A stretch of DNA of 64,000 bases from JBGPQJ01 sp963829485. GTDB lineage: Bacteria > Chloroflexota > Anaerolineae > Anaerolineales > Villigracilaceae. Under the pieces are notes generated by a model that was not told the DNA's origin, searched no databases, and worked only from the letters and a program-made list of their open reading frames with translations. The stretch spans positions 372,001 through 436,000 of the forward strand of contig CAWHIK010000010.1 of the NCBI GenBank assembly GCA_963829485.1, written 5' to 3'. Every line of letters begins with the position of its first letter. Positions within the stretch are counted from its first letter, which is position 1. The position numbers and the translations under genes were made by a program. Positions 9,628 through 19,406 of the stretch are shown one piece after another.

Positions 9628-10266
9628 ATGCTTGAGATTGTTAATTTTACCCTCGGACCTGTTCAGACCAATACCTACCTCGTGGCAGATAATAAAACCT
9701 GTGAGGCGGCTGTCATCGACCCTGCTTGGGACGGAGATGTCATCCTGGCAGCTGCGCAAAAACGTCACTGGCGAATCGGTCATCTTTGGTATACCCATGC
9801 TCACTTCGATCATATCGGCGGAGCGGGAGCCATCGCGGACGCGCTAAACCCGCTTCCGGTGGTGGCTTTGCACCCTGGCGATCACACCTTGTGGCGGGCT
9901 GAAGGCGGAGCCCCGATATTTGGCTTCAAGATCGATCCCGGACCCGAACCTGGATTTGATTTCCAGCACGGTCAGGTGCTTAGACTGGGGAAGACCGTTT
10001 TCGAAGTGCGCCATACCCCCGGGCATACCCCCGGACATGTGGTCCTGTACTGTGCTGAAGCAGGGGTGTGCTTCTGCGGGGATTTGATTTTCCAGGACAG
10101 CGTTGGGAGAACGGACCTGCCCGGAGGCGATACGCGCCAGCTGGTCGAAAGCATCCGCACCCAGATCTTCTCGCTGCCCGATGAAACCCGCTTGCTGTCC
10201 GGGCATGGACCTGAAACGACAGTGGGATATGAAAAGAAATACAATCCCTTCGTAAATTGGCTTTGA
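9628..10266 (+). CDS. MBL-fold metallo-hydrolase (glyoxalase II-like)
   Basis: A 212-residue metallo-beta-lactamase-fold hydrolase. The metal-binding motif THAHFDH gives His57, His59, Asp61 and His62, and HTPGHTPGH supplies His133; a GD motif (CGDLIFQDSVGRTD) and a late SGHGPET follow. This size and motif set is typical of small GloB-like thioester hydrolases; true hydroxyacylglutathione hydrolases have an extra C-terminal domain that is absent here. No ribosome site is obvious, consistent with coupling to the MFS gene. Confidence 0.88.
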   Translation: MLEIVNFTLGPVQTNTYLVADNKTCEAAVIDPAWDGDVILAAAQKRHWRIGHLWYTHAHFDHIGGAGAIADALNPLPVVALHPGDHTLWRAEGGAPIFGFKIDPGPEPGFDFQHGQVLRLGKTVFEVRHTPGHTPGHVVLYCAEAGVCFCGDLIFQDSVGRTDLPGGDTRQLVESIRTQIFSLPDETRLLSGHGPETTVGYEKKYNPFVNWL

Positions 10267-10303
10267 TTCTAACGGGCTTATTGCTTTTTTGTGGTTGAGC
10301 GGT

Positions 10304-10333
10304 TTGCGTAGCTCTCCTGGATTCTGGTATAGT
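10304..10333 (+). promoter_or_regulatory. Possible promoter ahead of the 10.5-kb lipoprotein
   Basis: TTGCGT (10304-10309), an 18-base spacer and TATAGT (10328-10333). It would give a leader of about 135 bases containing the palindrome TTAACGTTAA near 10355. Confidence 0.35.
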
Positions 10334-10475
10334 TTCCAGCACGCTGGCGTAACATTAACGTTAAAACAGAGCGACAATTTTACGAAAGGGATTAAGCTCT
10401 GAGCTGTTTCGATTTACACCAGATTTAACAAAGATGGAATAATTTGGACATACACTTTATAAAAGGGGTCAATGT

Positions 10476-12402
10476 ATGATATATCAAATCCTTTCCTTGA
10501 ACATTTTGATTGTTGTATTACTGACATCCTGCGGGCAGGTTGCACCTCCCCCGGCAACAACAACGCTACCTGTTGTCACCTCACCAACAATGGTTGATAC
10601 ACCAACCCTGGTCGATACACCAACGGCTCTGCCAACCAGCACACCGGATCTCGATCACCTGGATCCGTCTGCAATATCTAATCGAGCAGGATTTAGAGTC
10701 AGGCACCACCGATGGTTTGTCAGCCATCCGTGAGAACTGGACCATCGTCATTGACGATTCGGGGAATCATTCATATTGCAATAAGAGCGTGGACAATTAT
10801 CTGGTGGTCCCCTTCGGGAACAACCAATGGACGGATTACGCGGTTGAACTGCGGGTCAAAGAATTGGAACATGATGAGGAACCCTATGTGGCTGTGTATG
10901 CGCGTTACGCTCCGGATGTCAATAAGGGGTATTATGGGGCACTGAACTTCCAGGCTCACATGGCGGATCTTGCATTAAATGAATCCATATCAGAACCTTG
11001 GAAATCATTATTTTCCTACGACAACAGATACCTGGTACACCTTGCGCCTGGAAGTTGCCAGCCAGCAGATCAAATACTACATCAATGATCAGCTCGTCGG
11101 GGATGGAACCGATGCTCACCGGTCACAAGGCAAAGCGGGTTTTTCTGTTTCACCCCATTTGACAGTGTGCGTTGATGACATTCGTGCCTGGGCGCTTACG
11201 GAAACCGGCGCGATCGGCCAGGCTCCACCACCTCCGCCACCAACTTCATCATCCCTCGAAATTGTCACCGACAAGGCTGCGACAGGCGATGGTGGAAACC
11301 CCTGGGGAGGTCACCAGACCCGGATCGTGAGAACGAATGATGGGGTTTTCACTGCCTATACGGTCGAAGGGAGCGGTTATTTTGATCGAAAGTGGCGGCT
11401 TGCTTGGCGCCAGGAGGATGGTACTTGGCCTGTCGTGGCACAGGGCGATGCCGGTAAAGATCCGGTGAATCTCCTGGCATCCCCGGATGGAACGCTGCAT
11501 GTCATCGGTTGGCCGAATGAAACTGGAACCATGTGGTCCGGAAAACCCGAAGGCAATCAGATCGTCATGACCAAAGAAAAGATACCTGGTGTGTCACACA
11601 GTAATTGGCCGTACAGTTCAGCCGGAATTGATGCGGAAGGGAACCTGTGTGTCTTGTCCACCCAGGGAGCGAAGCCCCGGGATCTTTCAATGGGCTTGTT
11701 TCCTGTCGGGAGAAAAACGCTGGGTCAGTCATAACACAACAACCGATTACGGATTCCGATATACGTATGTTTTCCCGAACCCAGAGGGAGGTCTCTCTCT
11801 TGTCTCGACACGGGATGTGTTGTGGGAAGTGCTAGGGTACACCCAGCCTCCAGGCACATTCGATTACGTATTCAATGCAGTCGGATATTGGAGAACCGAT
11901 GACATCACCAGTGATCCATTGCAGTAGGGTATTTCTTATTGAAGAAAAACCTACCGACCAGTTCCCTTATGTTTTCCTCAATGCCCAAAAGGATGCCTAC
12001 CAGGACACGGAAGGATACATGCATATCCTGTATGGGCTCCAGGGGTCGAGCACTCTGGGTGCATATGTTTCCCGCCATGCGATACTTTCTCCTGAGGGTG
12101 AAATTCTAAACGATGTGCAACTACCCGAAGATCTCGGAGGCTTTGCCCGCATATTCCAGGACACAGGGGGACGTTTCTATATTCTTGGTTCTTCCGGTTT
12201 ATTGTATCCAGCCGGGGGAGACGGCGTGACTCTGGGTACCCCGATCGAAATCGACCTGCAGGGTTATGAGGTCGAATATTCCGGTTACGGGATCTCGGTC
12301 CCGCGCACGGGGACTCCGATCAGCAATTTCCTGGATGTGGTATTTCCATCGGACGGTGAAACGAAGTGGATCTACTTTCAGATCCCCTTACCGGAGAAAT
12401 GA
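10476..12402 (+). CDS. Large secreted lipoprotein, frame-disrupted
   Basis: No family recognised with certainty. The N-terminus (about 18 residues) is a lipoprotein signal ending LLTSC, followed by a Thr/Pro/Val-rich linker. The reading then moves through five segments: start frame to about 10680, next to about 11020, next to about 11715, next to about 11930, then to the stop at 12402. Each step is +1. Joined, it gives about 640 residues: a concanavalin-like or laminin-G-like beta-sandwich region (YTLRLEVASQQIKYYINDQL) and a C-terminal part with WR/DGT repeats resembling a beta-propeller. It may bind extracellular polymer. Either four sequence errors or a decayed gene. Confidence 0.55.
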
Positions 12403-12459
12403 AGAACGCGACTAAGAGCTTAACCTACCCGTTCCTACTTAAACCTTCCCTTGATTAGC

Positions 12460-12494
12460 AAGTTCTCCAGCGATATTATCTCGCTGGAGAACTT
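12460..12494 (-). terminator. Hairpin after rny
   Basis: A perfect 14-bp stem (12460-12473 with 12481-12494, arm AAGTTCTCCAGCGA) with a 7-base loop lies 61 bases past the rny stop. It resembles the hairpin behind maeB (805-840). There is no strong T-run, so it may work as an RNA-stabilising 3' structure. Confidence 0.55.
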
Positions 12495-12555
12495 AAATAT
12501 TTTGGATTAGTATTTCGTTACCTAGTTCATGGCATCGGTTTTTTGCTGGAAATTC

Positions 12556-14085
12556 CTACTTGGCGTAATCCACAGCGCGCGTCTCGCGGATGACCGTGAC
12601 GCGGATCTGACCCGGATACTGCATCGTCTCTTCGATTTTCTTGGCGATATCGCGAGCCAGACGGGTAGCGTCGAGGTCATCAATTTCCTCGGGTTTGACG
12701 ATGATGCGTACTTCCCGCCCCGCCTGGATGGCGTAGGACTGGGACACACCCTTGAAGGAGTTGGCCATGTCCTCCAGTGTGCGGATGCGTTTGATGTAGG
12801 CTTCCAGGTCCTCGCGGCGAGCCCCGGGCCGGGCGCCGGAGATGGCGTCGGCTGATTCCGCAATGACCGCTTCGACCGATTCCTGTTCCACTTCGTGGTG
12901 GTGGGATGCGATGGCATTCACCACTTTGGGATTCACTCCGTACCGTTTACAGAATTCTGCTCCAAGCCCGGCATGAGTTCCTTCCTGGTTGTGGTCCATC
13001 GCCTTGCCGATATCGTGCAGGAATCCACCCTGCTTGGAGATGTCCACATTTGCGCCGAGTTCCGCGGCCAGGATTCCTGCCAGACGGGCAACTTCCACCG
13101 CGTGCGCCAGTTGATTCTGCCCATAGGACGTGCGGAAGCGCAGACGTCCCATCATGCGCAGGACCTCGGGGTGCAGGCCGGCAATACCGGCATCGAAGGC
13201 AGCTTGCTCGCCGGCTTCGGCGATGATCTTGTCCACCGCCTTGGTTTCGTCTTCGATCACCTTCTCGATGTGGGCGGGATGGATGCGGCCGTCGAGGGTC
13301 AGGCGGGTGAGTGCGCGGCGGGCGATCTCGCGCCGCACCGAGTCGAAGCACGAGATGGTCACCGATTCTGGCGTATCGTCCACGATCACGTCCACGCCCG
13401 CGGCTTGCTCGAACGCGCGGATGTTGCGTCCGTTGCGACCAACGATGCGTCCCTTCATCTCGTCGTTGGGGAGAGGCACGACCGAAGAAGTCGCTTCAGC
13501 CACATGCTCCGAAGCCACCCGTTGAATGGCGTCAGCGATTAACATGCGGGCGCGTTTCTCGCCTTCCTCTTTAGCCTCCTGCTCGATCTGGCGGATGATG
13601 CGCGCCATATCACCCCGGGCTTCCTTCTCGACCTCCGTCAGCAGGATCTGGCGGGCTTGATCCTTGTCCATATCGGCGATCTCTTGAAGTTTCACCATTT
13701 CCTGGTCGTAGAGCTTCTCGATGTCGTTTGCCCGCTTGTCGACAGCGCTTTGCCGTTTATTGAGAGCCTGCTCGCGCTGGTCGATCTTCTCGAAACGTGA
13801 GTCAAGTTCAGTCCGGCGTTTATTCTGCCGGTCTTCTTCCTTGTTTTGCTCGACTCTCCGGCGGGTGATTTCATCTTCAGCAGATTTCACGATTTTTAAG
13901 GCGGAATCCCGGGCATCCAGTTCGATCTTTTGCGCCTTATCATGCGCAGACTGAAGAATATCATCGGCCCTCGTTTTTAAGCTTGTCTGTCGTTTTTCAT
14001 TCTTGTAGTTAAAGTAGAAATAACCGAGCGCCACGCCAACAGCCAGGGTCAATACAGCAATTACAATGGTCCCAATGATGTTCAT
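12556..14085 (-). CDS. rny: Ribonuclease Y
   Basis: A membrane-anchored endoribonuclease that starts mRNA decay. The 509-residue protein shows the standard layout: one N-terminal transmembrane helix (5-26), a long charged coiled coil (about 30-195), a KH RNA-binding domain (GRIVGRNGRNIR, 212-223) and an HD hydrolase domain with His357-Asp358. Length and order match the family. The start overlaps the recX stop by four bases, so recX and rny are translated together. Confidence 0.96.
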   Translation of the reverse strand: MNIIGTIVIAVLTLAVGVALGYFYFNYKNEKRQTSLKTRADDILQSAHDKAQKIELDARDSALKIVKSAEDEITRRRVEQNKEEDRQNKRRTELDSRFEKIDQREQALNKRQSAVDKRANDIEKLYDQEMVKLQEIADMDKDQARQILLTEVEKEARGDMARIIRQIEQEAKEEGEKRARMLIADAIQRVASEHVAEATSSVVPLPNDEMKGRIVGRNGRNIRAFEQAAGVDVIVDDTPESVTISCFDSVRREIARRALTRLTLDGRIHPAHIEKVIEDETKAVDKIIAEAGEQAAFDAGIAGLHPEVLRMMGRLRFRTSYGQNQLAHAVEVARLAGILAAELGANVDISKQGGFLHDIGKAMDHNQEGTHAGLGAEFCKRYGVNPKVVNAIASHHHEVEQESVEAVIAESADAISGARPGARREDLEAYIKRIRTLEDMANSFKGVSQSYAIQAGREVRIIVKPEEIDDLDATRLARDIAKKIEETMQYPGQIRVTVIRETRAVDYAK

Positions 14086-14738
14086 AGTTGTTCCTCGTTA
14101 TCGAAGTTTTCCACCTGGTTCTGTGTTTCTTCCCAAACCTTTTTGGTCACCGGGATGCTCACATCGAATCCGAAGCCGCGTCTTCCCAGGTGCCCGCCCA
14201 TTTTTTCACGGAACTTTTTCCACTCCAGCCCCTTGAGTCTTCCGGCATAATCTCGCGCCGCCTTGAGAGCCAGAGCTTCCTCGTCGATGCCTCCGTCCAA
14301 AGTTTCACGGATGACCGTTTCTGACAGTCCTTTGCGGCGCAGCTCAAAGGAAAGAGCACGTTTACCACGCGGGCGGAATGTGCTCCGGTTCTCCACCCAC
14401 TCCCTGGCGAAATTTGCATCGCCGATCAGGTTCTCCCGCTCGAGCCGGGCAATCGTTTCGTCGATCACCTCGGCAGGGATTTCATGTTTCTCGAGGTTTT
14501 TCCGCACCTCGTCCACGGAACGGGAGCGGTACCCCAAATAGAGCAGGGCTTTCTGCAGGGCTGACTCGCGTGCATCCGATTGCTTCAGGGCGGAGATTTT
14601 CTCCTCGCCCAGCTGCTGCCCAACCTTCAGCCACGCTGCATTCATCCTGCTGAGACCAAACGCGAACTGGTCGTCAAGATAAATATTGACCCGGTTGGGA
14701 TTTTTCTTCTGCACTTCGATCGCAGTGATCGTGCGCAT
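14082..14738 (-). CDS. recX: Regulatory protein RecX
   Basis: Modulates RecA filaments. The 218-residue protein has the repeated three-helix modules of RecX (LLYLGYRSRSVDEVRKNLEKH, then IGDANFAREWVENR with GKRALSFELRRKGL). ATG 14738 is chosen over the upstream ATG at 14768 because GGAGCAGG directly precedes it and the protein then starts near the conserved MRTITAIE region. The gene is not beside recA here; it is fused translationally to rny. A terminator at 14784-14827 precedes it, so expression may need readthrough or a local promoter. Confidence 0.88.
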   Translation of the reverse strand: MRTITAIEVQKKNPNRVNIYLDDQFAFGLSRMNAAWLKVGQQLGEEKISALKQSDARESALQKALLYLGYRSRSVDEVRKNLEKHEIPAEVIDETIARLERENLIGDANFAREWVENRSTFRPRGKRALSFELRRKGLSETVIRETLDGGIDEEALALKAARDYAGRLKGLEWKKFREKMGGHLGRRGFGFDVSIPVTKKVWEETQNQVENFDNEEQL

Positions 14739-14783
14739 CCTGCTCCATGCTGCGCCTGACAAACCCACTCAGGCGGAAGGGAT

Positions 14784-14827
14784 AAATAAAACACAGCCAG
14801 TAGCCTGCCTGAGGCTTCACGGCTGTG
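14784..14827 (-). terminator. Terminator closing the candidate RNA, upstream of recX
   Basis: On the minus strand CACAGCC (14827-14821) pairs with GGCTGTG (14798-14792) around an inner AGCCT/AGGCT stem. The run TTTTATTT follows at 14791-14784. recX begins 46 bases further on. Confidence 0.7.
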
Positions 14828-15106
14828 CTGAAAAATGCTGCGGGATTATCCTTCCGTCGCCCCGCATTTCCGGGGGTGGGAAGATAGACCTAGTCGGGCG
14901 GTTGTCTATTCCGCCAAATCTACAAATATCAAGTCACGAAGTCGATTTTCACTAAATATTCCGTCCGTCGATCATTTTTCATGCCCGGACTCGATAACCC
15001 TGACTTCAGTTTTTAGCCTGTATAAATGTACGACAGGTACGTACCCAATTTCCAGTATTTACAGCCGTTCCACCGGGATTTCAGGCGGTGGATAATATTC
15101 TTATTT
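14784..15106 (-). ncRNA. Candidate structured RNA or leader between lon and recX
   Basis: This gap of more than 400 bases has no open frame worth calling. On the minus strand it starts with a sigma-A-like promoter (TATAAT 15118-15113) and ends with a terminator (14784-14827). In between are several short inverted repeats: 15070-15075/15086-15091, 15017-15021/15033-15037, 14963-14967/14986-14990, 14897-14901/14911-14915 and 14860-14864/14871-14875. Two alternative pairings (14884-14889/14904-14909 and 14840-14844/14861-14865) exclude the last two. It lacks the key motifs of RNase P RNA, tmRNA, SRP RNA and the riboswitches I know. It could be a small RNA of about 320 bases or an attenuated leader of recX-rny. 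Confidence 0.45.
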
Positions 15107-15112
15107 TCACCA

Positions 15113-15142
15113 ATTATACATTAAATAAACAATTCTGGTCAT
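15113..15142 (-). promoter_or_regulatory. Promoter of the candidate RNA
   Basis: On the minus strand, ATGACC (15142-15137), an 18-base spacer and a consensus TATAAT (15118-15113). It lies just behind the lon terminator, so it starts a separate transcript. Confidence 0.55.
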
Positions 15143-15152
15143 TTCCGGGTGG

Positions 15153-15181
15153 TTAAAAAACAAACGCCCGGAAGGCGTTTG
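15153..15181 (-). terminator. Rho-independent terminator of lon
   Basis: Stem AAACGCC (15180-15174 read on the minus strand) with GGCGTTT (15168-15162), followed by six T residues on the minus strand (15160-15155). It lies 17 bases past the lon stop. Confidence 0.85.
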
Positions 15182-15197
15182 TGATGACAGGGAGTCA

Positions 15198-17675
15198 TCA
15201 ATCGGATGCGTCGGCGTCGCCCGTTTCCGGTTTGCGGCGCGGACGAGGGGGTTTTGCTACAGGCTTATGCGCGATGGCGATTTCGAGCACCTGGTCCATG
15301 TGGTTGACCGGTATGACCTTCAGGTCATGCTGGACCTTTTTGGGTACATCCACCAGGTCCTTGACATTCTTTTCGGGAATGATGACCACCTTGATGCCCG
15401 CCCGGTACGCGGCCAGCACTTTCTCCTTGACCCCGCCGATGGGAAGCACCCGTCCGCGCAATGTGATTTCGCCGGACATGGCAACGTCCTTGTAGACCGG
15501 CCGTCCGGTAAAGGCAGAGATCAATGCCGTTGTCATGGTGATGCCTGCGCTCGGTCCCTCTTTCGGAACGGCGGTTTCCGGAAGGTGCATGTGAATATCC
15601 ATGCGCTCGAAGATTTCCGGGTCGATTCCCAGGATCGCTGAGCGTGATTTGATGTAGGTCAGCGCGGCTTGCGCGGATTCCTGCATGATGTCACCGACCT
15701 GTCCGGTGATCTGCATATTTCCCTTGCCCTCGAGCACGGCAATTTCGATGAACATGATCTCGCCGCCGTTTTCGGTCCAGGCCATGCCGGTCGCCACACC
15801 GACTTCATCCTGGCGCTCCGCCTGGGTTTCGAAGAATTGCGCAGGGCCGAGGAATTTCTCGACCATGTTGGGATTGATCAGGTTGGGATACTGTTTCCCC
15901 TCGGCTTTCCATCGGGCAACCTTGCGGCACACCTTGCTGATCTCCCGCTCGAAATTTCGCACGCCGGCTTCAAATGTGTAGGAGCGGATGATCTTCTTCA
16001 GGGCATCGGTTCCGAAGCGGAGTCCGTTCTCGTGCAGACCGGTCTCCTCCACCTGGCGCGGGATCAGGTACTTCTCTGCGATGACGAGTTTCTCCTCTTC
16101 GATATACCCCGGGAACTCGATCACCTCCAGCCGGTCGAGCAGGGCAGCTGGGATGGTACCCAAGGTGTTGGCAGTGGTTATGAACATGACCGTCGAGAGA
16201 TTGAACGGCAGCTCAAGATAGTGGTCGCTGAAGGTATTGTTCTGCTCGGGGTCGAGCACCTCCAGCAACGCGGAGGAGGGGTCACCGCGGAAATCGTTGC
16301 CCAGCTTGTCGATTTCATCGAGCATAAAGACCGGGTTGGACGTCCCGGCTTTCTTCATCGTTTGGATGATGCGTCCCGGCAGCGCGCCGATGTAGGTGCG
16401 CCGGTGTCCGCGGATCTCCGCCTCGTCGCGGACGCCGCCCAGTGAGATGCGGACGAATTTCCGCCCCAGTGCGTCGGCAATCGAGCGCCCGAGGGATGTC
16501 TTGCCCGTACCGGGAGGACCGACAAAGCACAGGATCGGCTGGCGTTCTTTCTTGGGCTTGAGCGACCGTACGGCGATATATTCAAGGATGCGCTCCTTGG
16601 CTTTTTTCAATCCATAATGGTCCCGGTCAAGGACTACGGCTGAATGCTTTACGTCGAGGTTGTCCTCGGTGGCGTTCTGCCAGGGGAGGTCCAGGATCCA
16701 ATCAAGGTAGGTACGGATGATCCCCACCTCGGGAGCCATGGGAGGCATTTGGTTGAGGCGGTCCAATTCCTTGAGCGCGACCGCTTTGGCTTCTTCCGGA
16801 AGCTTCGCTTTCTGGATTTTTTCTCGCAGATCGAGAATGTCCCGCGAGAAGACATCGCCTTCACCGAGTTCATTTTGGATCTGCTTCATTTGTTCGCGTA
16901 GATAAAATTCGCGTTGACTTCGGTCCACCTCGCTTTGCACGCGGGTGTGTATTTCCTCCTCCATTTCGAGGACATCCAACTCATCTGCAAGCAGGGTGGT
17001 AATGCGCTTAAGCCGCTCGCGAGGGGAGGGCAGGAGGAGCAGTGCCATCTTTTCAGTGTACGGGATGCTGACAGTGGTGGCGATCATATCCGCCAGCCAG
17101 CCCGGCTCGGAGATGTTTAGCGCGAACAGGTGGGCTTCCTCTGGGATGGAACGGTCGAGCTGGATGATGTGATCGAACTGGTCGAGCACGGTTCGCATCA
17201 GCGCCTGGGTCTGTTTATCACCGTGGCTGGGTTCGAAGATCACCTTGGCGCGGACCTTGATGACCGGTTCCATGCGCAGAAATTCGACGACTTCCACTCG
17301 GCGGCGACCTTGAACCAGGGCGGAACTGCTCCCATCGGGCATGCTCAGCAGGCGCCCGACAGCCAATTCAACACCGATGGGCAGGAAATCAGCGGAGGTT
17401 GGGTGCTCCAGCTCCGGGTCCTTCTGGGTCAGCCCGATCACGGTCTGGTTGCCGGTCTGGGCTTCATGGATGGCGCGCATGGTCGTTTCGCGCGAGACGA
17501 ATACCGGAGAAACCATGTGAGGGAAGACCACCATGTCACGAAGAGGCATGACCAGCGCCACGATGCAGCCGTCTTCATCCGCTTCCATGGTGGGGATTCG
17601 GTACAGTTCCTCTGTCCGCTGGCTGAGCGCGACGTTAAAGTTCTCTTCCTCGTCGTTCCAATCGTTATGATTCAT
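15198..17675 (-). CDS. lon: ATP-dependent protease La (Lon)
   Basis: Degrades misfolded and regulatory proteins in the cytoplasm. The 825-residue protein has the N-terminal LON substrate-binding domain (about 40-240), an AAA+ module with Walker A GPPGTGKT (386-393) and Walker B FMLDEID (about 449-455), and a serine protease domain with Ser709 (KEGPSAG) and Lys752. An acidic Asn/Glu-rich N-terminal extension (1-27) and a basic, Pro-rich tail are lineage-specific. The start overlaps the folC stop by 11 bases. Confidence 0.97.
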   Translation of the reverse strand: MNHNDWNDEEENFNVALSQRTEELYRIPTMEADEDGCIVALVMPLRDMVVFPHMVSPVFVSRETTMRAIHEAQTGNQTVIGLTQKDPELEHPTSADFLPIGVELAVGRLLSMPDGSSSALVQGRRRVEVVEFLRMEPVIKVRAKVIFEPSHGDKQTQALMRTVLDQFDHIIQLDRSIPEEAHLFALNISEPGWLADMIATTVSIPYTEKMALLLLPSPRERLKRITTLLADELDVLEMEEEIHTRVQSEVDRSQREFYLREQMKQIQNELGEGDVFSRDILDLREKIQKAKLPEEAKAVALKELDRLNQMPPMAPEVGIIRTYLDWILDLPWQNATEDNLDVKHSAVVLDRDHYGLKKAKERILEYIAVRSLKPKKERQPILCFVGPPGTGKTSLGRSIADALGRKFVRISLGGVRDEAEIRGHRRTYIGALPGRIIQTMKKAGTSNPVFMLDEIDKLGNDFRGDPSSALLEVLDPEQNNTFSDHYLELPFNLSTVMFITTANTLGTIPAALLDRLEVIEFPGYIEEEKLVIAEKYLIPRQVEETGLHENGLRFGTDALKKIIRSYTFEAGVRNFEREISKVCRKVARWKAEGKQYPNLINPNMVEKFLGPAQFFETQAERQDEVGVATGMAWTENGGEIMFIEIAVLEGKGNMQITGQVGDIMQESAQAALTYIKSRSAILGIDPEIFERMDIHMHLPETAVPKEGPSAGITMTTALISAFTGRPVYKDVAMSGEITLRGRVLPIGGVKEKVLAAYRAGIKVVIIPEKNVKDLVDVPKKVQHDLKVIPVNHMDQVLEIAIAHKPVAKPPRPRRKPETGDADASD

Positions 17676-19003
17676 TCGAAACCTGTGTTTTGAGTGTTTG
17701 GTCCCAGGCAGTCATCACCTCGGCAGTCACAAACATGCTGCCGGCGGACAGGACAATGCTACCATCTTTTAGGGATAAATCCAGAGCGCGGGAAAATGCA
17801 GTTTTGACCGGTGTCGCAATTTCGGATTCCAAACCGGCCTGGTCCGCCAGCTTCTGGATGGATTCCGGCTCGAGCGCTCGAGGGTGGTCCGCTTTCGTCA
17901 GGATAATTTTTCTGATCCGGTGTTTGATCGCATTAAACATATCCATGATCAGCTTGTCTTCTGAAGCACCGAAGATCAGATACACCGGTCGGTCCGGGAT
18001 GTATTCATCGAGAGTTGCCGCCAGCTTTTCGAATGAATCCTGGTTGTGAGCTGAGTCAAATATTATCGGAGGGTCTTTCCGTGCGATTTCGAACCGTGCC
18101 CTCCAGCGGACGGCGGCAAATCCCTCACGGATTTGATTGTCTGATAAATGAAAACGGCTTGCCCTCAATGCGGCGTACGCCGTGGTGGCATTCTCGAGTT
18201 GGTGTGCCCCAACTAAAGGGATGGAAAGTTCCAGAGGCGGATGGTTTTCCTGCCAAATTCGCAGCGTCTGCCCATCGAGAGAATGGCTGACGGGGGCATA
18301 ATGGACATCCCTGCCGACTAGGGTTAAGGGAGACGATCGTTCCTCGCAAACATGTTTAATGACATCCAATGCTTCATCCTTTTGGGGAGATGATACGACC
18401 GGACGGTTTGGTTTGATGATCCCTGCTTTTTCCCCGGCGATTTTCGCAAGTGTATCTCCCAAAACCAGCATATGGTCATACGACAGGGAGGTGATGACGG
18501 ATACATCGGGTGTGACCACGTTGGTGGCATCCAGCCGGCCGCCCAGGCCAACTTCGATGACTGCAGCGTTGACTCCTTTTCGGGCAAATGCCAGGAAGCC
18601 GATGGCTGTGGTGATCTCGAAAGTGGTCAGGTAGGGAACATCGCGCAACGGCGGTCTTGACCTCTTCGACCAGCTCGGCAAGTTCGGCGTGAGAGATAGG
18701 CTCGCCGTCCACCTGGATCCGCTCCGTGTATTCCTGCAAATGGGGGGATGTATACAGGCCGGTCCGGTAGCCTGCGGCTTTGAGCGCCGAGGCACACAAG
18801 GCGGAGGTCGAGCCTTTGCCTTTCGTCCCGGCAACGTGGATGATTGGGTACGCCTGATGTGGATTTCCAAGCTCTGCCAGCAGTGTTACCATGCGGTCGA
18901 GGTTGAAATCTGCCTTGGCGAGCTCCGAGGCATGTTTCAGGCTATAATCGACAAAGCTATACAGGTAGTCGAGAGCTTGATTGTAGGCGGTTTCGGTGTC
19001 CAT
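17665..19003 (-). CDS. folC: Folylpolyglutamate synthase / dihydrofolate synthase (one frame break)
   Basis: Adds glutamate to dihydropteroate and folates using ATP. The N-terminal part (19003 to about 18641) has the Mur-ligase-like P-loop HVAGTKGKGSTSA and YTSPHLQEYTERIQVDG. The rest, in the frame running down to 17665, has TTFEITTAIGFLAF, EVGLGGRLDATNVV and the C-terminal domain (IIFDSAHNQDS). One extra base near 18641 separates them; the joined protein is about 445 residues, normal for FolC. The 11-base overlap with lon argues for co-expression. A TTGCAC-17-TACAAT promoter ends 8 bases before the ATG with no ribosome site, so the message looks leaderless. Confidence 0.88.
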
Positions 19004-19011
19004 TGTTCACC

Positions 19012-19040
19012 ATTGTAATCTGCGCCAAATCGTGGTGCAA
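19012..19040 (-). promoter_or_regulatory. folC-lon promoter
   Basis: On the minus strand TTGCAC (19040-19035), a 17-base spacer and TACAAT (19017-19012). The folC ATG starts 8 bases after the -10 box. Confidence 0.6.
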
Positions 19041-19083
19041 GAGGATTAGTTTTTTTCGCTGTACAACTCTCACAAGGACTCCC

Positions 19084-19365
19084 ATGGTTGGTATCCTGAC
19101 GATCCATTTGCATCTTCCAGGCTGTAGATCCATTAAGGAGAAGCGGAGTGTTGTTAAACCGCTCGTCTCGAGATTGCATCGGGAGTTCAACGTTTCCGCG
19201 GCGGAAATGGACAAACAGGATGCGTGGCAGCAAACCGTTATTGGTTGCAGCATGGTGGGTAACGACTCTGCTCACCTGGAGCGGTCCTTGCAGGCAGTCG
19301 CTCGGTGGGTGGAAAGTAACTGGCCGGACGGGGATGTGATCGAGCAGAAAATCGAAATTGTTTAA
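19084..19365 (+). CDS. DUF503 (YlxP-like) family protein
   Basis: A 93-residue protein of the DUF503 family, which in other bacteria lies near ribosome-maturation genes and has no settled function. The family hallmarks are present: a beta strand (VGILTIHLHLPGCRSIKEKR), a basic helix (SVVKPLVSRLHREFNVSAAE) and a C-terminal strand/helix with GNDSAHLERSL. ATG 19084 is chosen because AAGGA precedes it by 6 bases and the upstream extension lacks homology. It is divergent from folC. Confidence 0.85.
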   Translation: MVGILTIHLHLPGCRSIKEKRSVVKPLVSRLHREFNVSAAEMDKQDAWQQTVIGCSMVGNDSAHLERSLQAVARWVESNWPDGDVIEQKIEIV

Positions 19366-19406
19366 AGGCGCATAGCCATTCTGGGTATTCTAGTTGGGAG
19401 AAGCCT

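Noticed and set aside
14784..15106. RNase P RNA, tmRNA or SRP RNA
   Set aside because: The diagnostic motifs (GAGGAAAGTCC, the tRNA-like ends, the GGAAGCAGC loop) are absent. GAGTCCGGGC at about 14984-14993 is only a partial resemblance to RNase P.
15669..16445. Long open frame (258 codons) on the plus strand inside lon
   Set aside because: It is antisense to the Lon catalytic region, has biased composition from lon codon use and no ribosome site or family motif.
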